DNA of 18,010 nucleotides from Bipolaris cookei (taxonomy: Eukaryota; Ascomycota; Dothideomycetes; Pleosporales; Pleosporaceae). The notes under the pieces are model-generated. The model saw only the letters and a program-made list of their open reading frames with translations. It had not been told where the DNA came from and made no database searches. Location of the stretch: contig NRSV01000172.1 in NCBI GenBank assembly GCA_002286855.1, positions 1 to 18,010 of the forward strand. The letters are read 5' to 3'. The position numbers and the translations under genes were made by a program. Shown piece by piece: positions 1 through 7,807 of the stretch. How positions within the stretch are numbered: position 1 is the first letter of the stretch; every line of letters begins with the position of its first letter.

Positions 1-42
1 CACGAGTTGTCAGACTATGAGGGGTTTTCTGATCAAGGATAG
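1..42 (+). CDS. Possible 3' end of a copia-type Pol ORF (partial)
   Basis: Frame 1 is open from the window edge and ends HELSDYEGFSDQG then TAG at 40-42. Thirteen residues cannot identify a protein. I call it a possible copia polyprotein tail only because a purine-rich stretch (about 77-88) and an LTR-like sequence with TG...CA ends follow. The rest lies upstream of the window. This is inference. Confidence 0.25.
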   Translation, partial: HELSDYEGFSDQG

Positions 43-165
43 ATTTAGATCACTGTGATAAAAGACTGTGATAATTGATGGAGGAAATTGATTGTATTGA
101 TTGCTGTTGTCGTTCTTGCCTCGCAGGCGGCGCGCAGTCGCGCCGCCTTATGAACGCTGTCGCTA

Positions 166-215
166 GTGTAGGTGGTCAATGCTGCAACACCATCTCGGAA
201 CGCAACACCCGACTG
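166..215 (+). repeat. 5' terminal inverted repeat of the 166-2171 element
   Basis: Fifty bases starting GTGTAGGTGG match the reverse complement of 2123-2171 with five substitutions and one single-base gap. Four of the five substitutions are transitions. TA at 164-165 flanks it. Confidence 0.85.
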
Positions 216-266
216 CATCACCAAAACAGGAACCCACCAGTTTCAACGCGTAATATCTCCACAACC

Positions 267-2017
267 ATGACAGCTATTGCAAAAGCCATTGCAGATATCG
301 ATTTGCAAGATGCAGAAGGTCAACTTTCATACCGCCAAGTCGCAAAAAAGTATGGAGTTCCAGTGTCAACTTTGACGCGCCGACACCACCGCCAACGCCA
401 GTCCCGTGAAGCCGCCGCCAAAAACCATTCATTGCTCACTCCCCCATAGGAGGAACACCTTGTAAAGCATATACAGAGACTACCTGCCCACACGCTACCA
501 CCTCCAAGAGCTATGATCAAAAAATATGTCGCGGCACTTGTGCCATGGGAGCCATCAGATAGCTGGGTTACGCGTTTCTTGCGAAGGCACCGCGATGCTA
601 TTACCAACAAAACCTCCACGGGTATTGATCGGGATCGCTGTATAGCTGATAATAGAGAAGATTGCCGTAACTACTTCTGTCTCCTTCACGAAAAACTCGA
701 TAAATACGATATTAAGCCATATAATATCTACAATATGGATGAAAAGGGCTTTCTCCTTGGTATATGTTCACGGTCTAAGAGAGTCTTTTCAAGGCTTCTT
801 TGGGATAAGAAGAAGGTGTCAGCATCTATCCAAGATGGTAATAGAAACTGGATTACAGTTATGGGTTGCGTCTGCGCTGATGGAAGCTGGGTAGATCCCG
901 TCATCGTCTATCAAGGCAAGAGTGGGCTTCGAGATAGTTGGTTACGCAACCTTAAAGTAGGAAAACACCAGCTATTTTGCTGCTCAACGCCCTCTGGGTG
1001 GAGTAATAATGATATTGGGCTGGCCTGGCTTGAACAAGTCTTTGACCGCAAAACAAAAGAGAAGGCAAAGCGGGACTGGAGGCTTCTACTACTTGACGGC
1101 CACGGAAGCCACGTGACACCTTCCTTCATCGATTACTGCGATGCCCACCGGATTCTACTCGCTGTACTGCCTCCTCACTCCTCTCACCGGCTTCAACCAC
1201 TCGATATTGCGGTGTTTGGGCCTCTGACTACTGCGTACGGCAAAGAACTGGATGAGTTCCTCCACCGCAGTCAAGCTTTGCTAGAAATGCAGAAAAGTGA
1301 CTTTCTAGAGTTATTTTGGGCTGCGTATACATCTGCATTCACATCTGATAATATACTGAGCAGTTTTGCAGCTACAGGAGTTCATCCGCGCAACGCCGAA
1401 GTCGTCCTCAATCGTCTCGTTAGCTCNATTCACTCCAAGTCAACAACGAGCTCCTACACCTTGAAAACGAGCAATTACGCCATGCAATCACCACTAAAAA
1501 ACGCAAGAAAAAGCATAACAAGGTTTTGGATTTGCAACAACACCAAGAGTACCAGAGTCTGGCAGTTGTATGGAGCCCTCGGGCAGTCAGAGAGGCTAGA
1601 GAGCGTGACGCCATACAACAACAAGAAGAGGCGGCAGCAAAACTCCAAAAAGAGCAGGATAGAGAGGCACGTGCTGCTGCTGCCGCATGCCGAAAGCAGC
1701 TTCAAGCAGAAGCAAAGGCGGAGCGTGAGGTGGCCAAGATAGCAAGGGCAAAGGAGCGTGAGGCACGTGCCGCGCAGCTAGCTGCCGCGAGGGCACGCAA
1801 AGCTGAAGAACGCGCTGCTGCAACTGCAAAAAAACTTCGAGATACGCAAAACAAAGCTATCCGAAAAGCCTCATCATCTCAAAAGTCAAAAGTTACTAAG
1901 CGTGGTGGTGTTGCGGCTGCTCAAAGTAGTAGTAGTGTTGCGGAGCCAATCCCTAAGCCTCCGCCCAAAACCACCACGCGCGGCCGGAATATTAAGTTGC
2001 CGAAGAAACATGAGTAA
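267..2017 (+). pseudogene. pogo/Fot1-type transposase, one TAG and one frame break
   Basis: This would encode a nuclear cut-and-paste DDE transposase of about 583 residues. The start is ATG 267, the first inside the element; an earlier in-frame ATG at 75 lies outside it. Order of parts: psq-type helix-turn-helix (YRQVAKKYGVPVSTLTRRH), CENP-B/Tc5-type helix-turn-helix, DDE_1 catalytic domain with D in NMDEKG (738-740), DGHGSH (1095-1097) and LQPLD (1203-1205), a DD35D spacing, then a long charged coiled coil and a basic end (RGRNIKLPKK). TAG at 447-449 replaces what relatives suggest was Q (CAG). One base is missing near N1427, moving the reading from frame 3 to frame 2. NMDEKG has K where T is usual. 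If the TAG and the N are true, the product is dead. Confidence 0.85.
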
Positions 2018-2122
2018 ATATAAATATACCGTATTACTAGCAGACTACTCCAACAAAAAATCTAGTGATATCAGCTTTTGTATGGGGCTGTACAGCTTCA
2101 TTTGTGTGGGTGCCCATATATA

Positions 2123-2171
2123 CAGTCGGTGTTGCGTTCCGAGACAGTGTTGCAGCACTAACCACCTACAA
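2123..2171 (-). repeat. 3' terminal inverted repeat of the 166-2171 element
   Basis: Forty-nine bases whose reverse complement starts TTGTAGGTGG and pairs with 166-215. TA at 2172-2173 completes the target duplication. Confidence 0.85.
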
Positions 2172-2173
2172 TA

Positions 2174-2360
2174 TGCCGGAGTATCTGAGCGTGTTGTCTG
2201 AGCGCGCTGTCTAAGCGCTGCTCGGTCTGAACGTAGTTCAGACGGTGCGCGCGCAGCTCGAACCGAGATTCCATCGAGGAGCTATCCAAAAGGGCGTTCA
2301 GCCCGTTACAACTAGCCCCTCATACGCACCCGACAAGCCAACGTCACCGGAGACGATTAG
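2174..2360. other. LTR-derived sequence, no gene
   Basis: This holds the right half of the probable copia-type LTR (to 2310), including a perfect 8-base hairpin stem (GTCTGAAC/GTTCAGAC, 2225-2243), then about 50 bases in which I see nothing. Confidence 0.4.
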
Positions 2361-2958
2361 ACAGAGCTTCAAAGAAAAATCGTAGCCCATTCATTCTGTA
2401 GTGATACTTGTTTACTATGGGTTGTAGCTAAAGTGGATCAAGCTTTTTGTCTTTACAAAATTAATCCAAAGGAAAAGACTAGACATAAGTTCAAGATTGA
2501 AATCCCTAAGGAAACTCTTCTCGAACCTACTCTACTAGCAGTATGGAGTCAAGGAGATGTAGCTCTCGAAGCTTATGGGTATTTTATTACTTACCAGCCA
2601 GAGAAAGACAAGATAATCCCACGCCCAATAACCATTGGTGATAGTGAATTCAACAATTATGGAAGTCATGGCTGTTTTGCTACCTACGGCGGCTGTGAGT
2701 ACTTTATCTTCTCTAGAAAGAAGTACGTCGAGATATGTGTAGCACAGAAGAAAGGCAGAAAATGGCAAAATGTAGTTATACTATACTTTTCTAGAGGGTT
2801 TAACGGGCTTCAAACTTGCTAATGCCATGATTCTAAACCATCTTGGGGTCAATAAACGTGGGAGATTGGTTGTTAAAGTCGCAGACCATGACGATCAGGA
2901 AGAAGAAGATCAAGGGATTTTGGTCAGCTTACGATTTCGAACTCAAGCTGCTTTCTAA
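2361..2958 (+). pseudogene. Unrecognised coding remnant or spliced exon pair
   Basis: I do not recognise this protein. One frame is open from 2361 to TAA at 2820-2822 but has no ATG near its start (the first usable codon would be GTG 2433), so it is a 5'-truncated gene or an internal exon. It reads as real protein: lysine-rich and aromatic, with segments such as VWSQGDVALEAYGYFITYQ and FATYGGCEYFIFSRKKYVE. Near 2798 a second frame takes over and stays open to TAA 2956-2958, ending in an acidic stretch (DHDDQEEEDQG). The switch may be a frameshift, or an intron starting GTTTAA near 2791 with a branch-like GCTAAT. The retroelement whose LTR ends at 2310 may have cut off the 5' part. No function is proposed. 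Confidence 0.35.
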
Positions 2959-3017
2959 CCAAGCTAGAGCGCAGAGCTTATAATTCACAATATCCATTAA
3001 CTATTTGGAAAACGTTA

Positions 3018-3110
3018 CTCGGGCCCAATGGTTCGTTCCGAAAATTTCAAGAAATTGCCCGCGCGTTGCACGGGCCTCCCACCCCAAGGGAAATGCCCAC
3101 CCCAAGGGCA
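3018..3110 (+). repeat. 5' terminal inverted repeat of the 3018-5673 element
   Basis: Starts CTCGGGCCCAA and ends CCCAAGGGCA. It matches the reverse complement of 5580-5673 over its full length with few substitutions, mostly near the outer end. It contains the 13-base motif CCCACCCCAAGGG twice (3078-3090 and 3096-3108, 18-base period) and a hairpin at 3057-3075. Confidence 0.92.
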
Positions 3111-3188
3111 TCACTTAGATACAACATAATACCAACTCCACCACAACGTTAGATAATCAAAATCTATGCCAGCAGAAAGTTTCGCAAT

Positions 3189-5477
3189 ATGCCAAAGAGT
3201 AATTCTTCAGCTTCAAAGTATAGAAAAGAGGTAGTGTTGTATAAAGAGCACGCGGCGAAGCTTCATCGTCACCTCAAGCCAAACATCAGCTCCTATGCAA
3301 AAGCCCACAACCTAGCCTATAAACGTCTTCTCCGCGCCTACAATAACGCGCCTACGCGCAGTGATAGAAAGCCAACTAATTGCCGGCTAAACGACACCCA
3401 AGACCTTACTCTTGAGCGCTATCTGGACGCAATTAATGCTATCGGCTTTGGTATACATCACCGTATGATCGCGCAACAAGCCTACGCGTTGCTTCAAGAG
3501 TCGTACATAGGACCAGACGAATCACCGCCGCTACTAGGTAATAATTGGGCGCGACGCTGGCTACAGAGGCATCAAAAGTACCGCCGCGTTAAGACTAAAC
3601 CGATGGAAGTACAGCGCATGCTGGCGCAGCAGCCTGACGCGTTGCGCCAGTGGTTTGAACAGCTTCAAGCCACTATAGAGCAGCTTGGCGTACAACCTAA
3701 CGACATGTATAATATGGATGAGACTGGTTGTCGGATTGGGGTTGCAAGTAGCCAGTACGTATACAGCACTGGCGGCCAGCAAGTCTTTATCGCCAACGCT
3801 AATAACCGCGAGCTTATTACCCTTGTCGAATGCGTCTGTTCTACTGGATTTGCAATTGAGCCAATGGTTATTATTAAAGCAGCAACAATCATGGAGCAGT
3901 GGGTAGTTGATTTACCTAATAACTATCTGATTGCGACCTCAGAGAGTGGCTACAGCAATGACGAGCTTGCGCTCGCCTGGTTGAAGCACTTTGATCGTCG
4001 GACGAAGCAGCGGTCTACTGGCGCGTGGCGATTACTCCTAGTAGACGGACACGGCTCTCACTCAACCAGAGAGTTTATTCAATACGCTGAGCAGCAGTAT
4101 ATACAGCTCTTTGCGCTGCTACCGCACACTACACACCTCCTCCAACCGCTTGACGTTGGCTGCTTTCAACCACTCAAGTGGTACCACGGCCGCTGCTTAG
4201 AGTGGGCGTCTCGCACCGGCTCAAAAGACATCAACAAGGCAGACTTTCTGGCGACTCTTGCTGAGATCCGGCGCCTTACCTTCACGCGCACTACTATACA
4301 GAGCGGCTGGCGGCGAACTGGTCTTGCTCCGTGGAAGCCAGAGCTTGTACTTGACCAGTTGCAGCTGCGTGACACGGACAGCGAGTACGAGCGGGCTACA
4401 CCACCGCCAACTCAATTGCGACAGACGACACCGTGCATACAAAGCTCTTCGCCGCCTTTAGGCTCATCGCCGTCATGCCCACTACCGCTACAGCGCTTCA
4501 CACAAGTTCGGATAGCGCTGCAGAGTGAGCAATTGAGCGCGCGCGGCCGCCGTCGGCGCGCACGAGGAGAGCGCGATGAGCTTGACTGGGACACAACACC
4601 AGAGCCAGTGAACCCACGACCCGGCGATGCTGCGTGGGTTACACCAAAAACCGTCCGCCAGATTCAAGCGCAAGAGCCCTTTGTCTACGCAGTGCTTCGT
4701 GAGCACCTCCCACGCGACGTTGCTGCCAGTGTTATTAAACACCAGCGTGTCTCAGCAATTGCGCGCATCGCGGAGGGCTTACAGCGCGAGCTACACCATA
4801 CAGAGGCAGCGCAACCTGCTAAAGGTGAGCGTCGTCGTCGTAAACTCCGTGCTCTTGAAGCGGGCGGTGGACCTATCTACTCGCAAGACGCGCGTTTATT
4901 AGTACAACGCCGCCAGGTTAACGACGTCGCCCGCTTACAACAAGAGCTCGCTGCAAGATCACTTCGCGAGGTAACAACAATTGCTAACAAATGGAAGCGT
5001 ATACCGCCTACGATACGGAATTGGGGCAAGAGATACCTTAAGCGCGCAGCTAGCGGCGTCACAGTAATGCGCGATGTTACGTGCTGGCAGTACGCTATCA
5101 ACGACTGTGACTATAACACCAAGGCGCAATATAAATTGCAGCGCGTACAAGAGGATCGTAGCGTTAAGTACAATGAGAGTATGCTTACAACTGATAACAC
5201 AGGGGCAGCAGAGGTAGCTGCAGCAGTCCGCCGCCAAGTCTGCCCATACCAGCTGGTCTGCCAGCTTTCTCAACACCAAGATGACAGCAACGACGACGAT
5301 ATAACAGATAGGAAAGATGAGCTACTAAATATACACGAAATCAATTCTCCTTGTCCAAGAATAGAGTTGCAACAGTCACTTTCAAGCTCAAAAATACTAG
5401 ATAAGATAGCTAGCTATATAGACAGCAGTGACTACGATTCCGACTACAGCAGCAACGTATTTAGTAGTGGTAGTTAA
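3189..5477 (+). CDS. pogo-type DDE transposase, intact, 762 aa
   Basis: Nuclear DDE transposase that would cut its own element at the TIRs and insert it at TA. The start ATG 3189 lies 79 bases inside the 5' TIR, and no stop or intron interrupts it. Parts: basic N-terminus; CENP-B/Tc5-type helix-turn-helix at about residues 70-135, ending GNNWARRWLQRHQ; DDE_1 catalytic domain with D177 (NMDETG), D286 (DGHGSH) and D322 (LLQPLD), a DD35D triad; then about 340 residues with arginine clusters near 452-460 and 545-550 that could be nuclear-localisation or DNA-contact regions; and an acidic, serine-rich end. Fungal relatives are commonly 500-600 residues, so the C-terminal extension is long. Catalytic residues are complete. 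Whether it is expressed cannot be seen. Confidence 0.93.
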   Translation: MPKSNSSASKYRKEVVLYKEHAAKLHRHLKPNISSYAKAHNLAYKRLLRAYNNAPTRSDRKPTNCRLNDTQDLTLERYLDAINAIGFGIHHRMIAQQAYALLQESYIGPDESPPLLGNNWARRWLQRHQKYRRVKTKPMEVQRMLAQQPDALRQWFEQLQATIEQLGVQPNDMYNMDETGCRIGVASSQYVYSTGGQQVFIANANNRELITLVECVCSTGFAIEPMVIIKAATIMEQWVVDLPNNYLIATSESGYSNDELALAWLKHFDRRTKQRSTGAWRLLLVDGHGSHSTREFIQYAEQQYIQLFALLPHTTHLLQPLDVGCFQPLKWYHGRCLEWASRTGSKDINKADFLATLAEIRRLTFTRTTIQSGWRRTGLAPWKPELVLDQLQLRDTDSEYERATPPPTQLRQTTPCIQSSSPPLGSSPSCPLPLQRFTQVRIALQSEQLSARGRRRRARGERDELDWDTTPEPVNPRPGDAAWVTPKTVRQIQAQEPFVYAVLREHLPRDVAASVIKHQRVSAIARIAEGLQRELHHTEAAQPAKGERRRRKLRALEAGGGPIYSQDARLLVQRRQVNDVARLQQELAARSLREVTTIANKWKRIPPTIRNWGKRYLKRAASGVTVMRDVTCWQYAINDCDYNTKAQYKLQRVQEDRSVKYNESMLTTDNTGAAEVAAAVRRQVCPYQLVCQLSQHQDDSNDDDITDRKDELLNIHEINSPCPRIELQQSLSSSKILDKIASYIDSSDYDSDYSSNVFSSGS

Positions 5478-5579
5478 AATAACTTAAGAGTACTTTAATG
5501 TATTACTTTAAAAGTTATTTAGTTATTCTCCCTAAAAAATTATGTAAGTACGCTAAGATTTGCGACTGGAGTATTTCAT

Positions 5580-5673
5580 TGCCCTTGGGGTGGGCATTTC
5601 CCTTGGGGTGGGCGGGCCGTGCAACGCACGGCCAATTTCTTGAAATTTTCCACATGGAACCGTTGGGGCCGAG
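5580..5673 (-). repeat. 3' terminal inverted repeat of the 3018-5673 element
   Basis: Reverse complement of the 5' repeat, ending CCGAG before TA 5674-5675. It has the same two 13-base motifs and a perfect 8-base hairpin (GGCCGTGC, loop AAC, GCACGGCC) at 5615-5633. Confidence 0.92.
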
Positions 5674-5675
5674 TA

Positions 5676-5882
5676 CTGTTTCTGGAGCTTCTATATTGTA
5701 GGCGAAAAATAATCTTAATAATCTAATTAATGTTACTTGCTGTTAGCGGCAATATATATTTGATTAAATAAGCTAAAAATTGTACCAGCCCTATAATAAG
5801 TCCGTCCTTGTGTGATAAAAAACCCCGAGTGCCGAAAATGGCCAATTGAATCGCGAGAATCACAGACTTCTCTACATTTCTC
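5676..5882. other. AT-rich spacer, no gene seen
   Basis: AT-rich sequence between the 3018-5673 element and dispersed repeat copy A. I see no gene, RNA or element end in it. Confidence 0.5.
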
Positions 5883-6260
5883 ATAACGTCCGTCCCTGTG
5901 GGTCGAACATCCCTCTACAACGAAGCACCAACATTATTCAAGTACCTCACGCCCAAGCCGTAGAGACTCTGAGATTTGAGTATACCTTAGTATGCTATTT
6001 AGGCCTACCTATATCTATCGCAAGCCTTAAAAAGCAAAATTACAGCAACTTAAGGGGTTTATATGAATCTTTCGCGTTAAGCGTTGAAGCTGCAATGACA
6101 ACATACCCCTATTCTTTTTCTTGCAGAAGCTTAGCTTGATTATTCGGGGATCCTATGCAGTCTATAGTAAGCTGAAGAGCGTATAGCTATTTTATGAACA
6201 CGTGCAGCCTCTGTTTAGGTGCATTCCGAGTTTGTCCGGCTCGGTGTGCTAGTTAGCATT
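5883..6260 (+). repeat. Dispersed repeat, copy A (378 bases)
   Basis: This aligns end to end, in direct orientation, with 12282-12662. Shared blocks include CCCTGTGGGTCGAACATCCC, CTATCTATCG, GCAGCCTCTGTT and CCGGCTCGGTGTGC. Identity is roughly 70-80% by eye. The right end has a small conserved stem (CCGAG...CTCGG). An open frame across 5846-6139 is not shared in any clear way with copy B, so I do not call it a gene. The repeat class is unknown. Confidence 0.75.
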
Positions 6261-6469
6261 AAATAGTATGATGGATTAACTAATCAAGTAACTAACTACT
6301 GTGTATTAGGATTAGGCTGGTAATTACTTAAATGGATATATCTCCTAGCATTCATTCCTGTGCGAAGATTAACTCTACAAGCCTTGACACAGACCTCTAC
6401 ACCGTTTTCACTCAAGATCATTCTTAGCAAAGATTTGCCAGCAGACAGACGCGTTTCGAGCTGCTAACG
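6261..6469. other. Spacer, no gene seen
   Basis: AT-rich sequence between repeat copy A and the deleted pogo element. Nothing recognisable. Confidence 0.45.
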
Positions 6470-6471
6470 TA

Positions 6472-6502
6472 TTTGACTACCAAAATGACCACTTTTTCCC
6501 GG
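6472..6502 (+). repeat. Terminal inverted repeat (left) of the 1,050-base element
   Basis: TTTGACTACC... pairs with the reverse complement of 7491-7521 (TTTGACCACC...). Confidence 0.8.
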
Positions 6503-6529
6503 GATTACAGACTTCATTCATAAAAACTA

Positions 6530-7329
6530 CTATAAGTACTCACTACTTGCACTAGATTCAGAAGCATATTCTTCAAGACTTGAACATGTCCGAATGTTAT
6601 GACCAGTTTCTCCGCATTGTCCACAACTGCCCCCACCACCGGGCCTCTTTGCTAGTTCAGGAGTGGGCCGAATAGGGTTGTATTTCCTTCGCTTCATGAC
6701 CTTTTGTGGTCGGTCTCTAGGGCCAGTAGTATGGGAAGGTTGAAGAGGGTTCTTTTGTCGCATTGATTTTAAAAATTTAAACAACTGTGGCAGCGGTACT
6801 TGCTCAGGAGCTGTTGACCCTACGCTTCCTTGTTTTGACTGTGATCCAGACTTGTACGTATCAGAAGGCGTTTCTGGCTGGGGTGGCGGTGTTGGGGTCT
6901 GATGGTGCACCCCAGAGCGATCAATGACTCCCGGCGTGCTGAAAGGCAATTGCCCTGCTGCCTGAAAAATCTTCCTATGACGTTCGGATGTAATCACGTC
7001 TAAAAGGTCTCGAACAAATAGGCCGAAGGCGTTCAGGGTTACTCCATCCTTCTCAAATAGGCCTTCTGTGAACTTTGCTGAATTGGAAACTGCTGCCCAC
7101 TTGGTTTTACTCGACACAGACTGCGGAGGCTGTTTCCTTCCTACAGGCCCCTTATACGCCAGTCGTCTGTTTGCCATATCCGCCACCTCAAAGAGCTAGG
7201 GCGCAAAGCCTCGCGAACCCAGACTAAGGATACGTCGTATAGCTGTCTGCTTTACGATTGTAGTAAGCTCTAGGCGGTTTGCCTGTGTCTGGCCCCGAAA
7301 CTTGATTCCACGGATTCGGTCAGCGAGTG
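6530..7329 (-). pseudogene. pogo-type transposase remnant: DNA-binding part plus zinc knuckle
   Basis: On the minus strand one frame reads from about 7329 (LADRIRGIKFRGQTQANRLE), through a CENP-B/Tc5-type helix-turn-helix (IRRILSLGSRGFAP, stop, LFEVADMANRRLAYKGPVGRK), to a C-terminal tail with a CCHC zinc knuckle (CGQCGETGHNIRTC, C-X2-C-X4-H-X4-C) and a serine/glutamate end, stopping at 6530-6532. The TAG at 7198-7196 sits where a CAG codon fits. The first in-frame ATG after it is 7177, giving 215 residues. No NMDE, DGHGSH or QPLD motif is present, so the catalytic core is missing. Between the helix-turn-helix and the knuckle is a proline-rich region (TPTPPPQPETP). Zinc knuckles at the C-terminus are known in fungal pogo-type transposases; that assignment is from memory. 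Confidence 0.65.
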
Positions 7330-7490
7330 GTTATTGTCGTAACTACGTCAAAAGCTGTAGCAACGCGTCGTACGCTCTCAAATCGTCCTGAGACACGGGC
7401 TTGATGATCAAGAATGATTCTGCCTTTTCGCTGAGTTAGCATTGCGTTCTTTTGTTGAGATATTGTGGTTTCTACGTAATGTTCGCAATG

Positions 7491-7521
7491 CCAAGAAAAA
7501 GTGGCCATCTCGGTGGTCAAA
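7491..7521 (-). repeat. Terminal inverted repeat (right) of the 1,050-base element
   Basis: Partner of 6472-6502. An ATG for the minus-strand remnant lies inside it at 7509-7507. Confidence 0.8.
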
Positions 7522-7523
7522 CA

Positions 7524-7807
7524 CGATAGGGGAAATACGTACTGAAATGATATTTGTCTACTCCGTACTCATTGCATACTCATGACCAAAAAATATGAGT
7601 GGAAGGAGAGAGTTTTGGAAAGCAAGCGCGTCGCGCGTACACGTGTAGGGGCGACCGTATGTAAGAGAGAAAGGAGGTTGGGCGGACGCTGGATTGGGAA
7701 AGGTTGCAAGGTAGCGAGATGAATCTGCAGGGGCAGGTAAAACGCACTATTCCCAAAAGGACCATAATATCGTTGACTCTTACTTCGTACTGTTTCCAAC
7801 CCATGCT
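7524..7807. other. Spacer, no gene seen
   Basis: A purine-rich stretch on the plus strand (about 7597-7700) is the only noticeable feature. Confidence 0.45.

Larger units (their letters stand above)
166..2171 (+). mobile_element. pogo/Fot1-type DNA transposon, 2,006 bases, broken transposase
   Basis: The element has imperfect terminal inverted repeats of about 50 bases and lies between TA dinucleotides (164-165 and 2172-2173), the target duplication of Tc1/mariner-pogo elements. It holds one transposase gene (267-2017) with an in-frame stop and a frame break at an ambiguous base. It sits inside a probable copia-type LTR, so it inserted after that element. The size is usual for fungal Fot1-like elements. 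Confidence 0.85.
105..2310 (+). repeat. Probable copia-type LTR (about 200 bases) split by a pogo element
   Basis: If the pogo element (166-2171) and one TA copy are removed, the flanks join into about 200 bases that start TGTTGT near 105 and end GTTACA at 2310 (ACAAC just beyond is nearly the complement of the start). The joined sequence is GC-rich and palindromic: a 9-base stem with 4-base loop at 126-147 and an 8-base stem with 3-base loop at 2225-2243. A purine-rich run about 17-28 bases upstream could be a polypurine tract. The ends are approximate (the left end could be 90-105), and no second LTR is in the window to confirm it. Confidence 0.35.
3018..5673 (+). mobile_element. Complete pogo-type DNA transposon with 93/94-base TIRs
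   Basis: The element runs between TA dinucleotides at 3016-3017 and 5674-5675, with inverted repeats of 93 and 94 bases and a single uninterrupted 762-codon transposase gene. The inverted repeats carry a hairpin and a tandem 13-base motif. With TIRs, target duplication and open reading frame all present, this is the best candidate here for an element that was recently, or still is, autonomous. Confidence 0.92.
6472..7521 (-). mobile_element. Internally deleted pogo-type element, 1,050 bases, minus strand
   Basis: It has 31-base inverted repeats (6472-6502 and 7491-7521) that agree at 25 of 31 positions. All six differences are transitions, as RIP or deamination would give. TA precedes it (6470-6471) but CA follows (7522-7523), so one target copy seems altered. 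Its single gene remnant runs on the minus strand and lacks the DDE catalytic motifs, so it could move only with a transposase supplied elsewhere. Confidence 0.75.

Noticed and set aside
75..266. Use of ATG 75 as the start of the first transposase
   Set aside because: It lies outside the element, upstream of the TIR. ATG 267 is the first inside and is followed directly by the helix-turn-helix.
2433..2435. GTG as start codon of the 2433-2822 frame
   Set aside because: The window is eukaryotic and the frame is open further upstream, so a truncated gene or internal exon is more likely.
5898..5915. tRNA-like B box (GGGTCGAACATCCC) in both repeat copies
   Set aside because: The flanking bases do not form a T-arm stem, no A box lies at the right distance, and the match lacks one T of the consensus.
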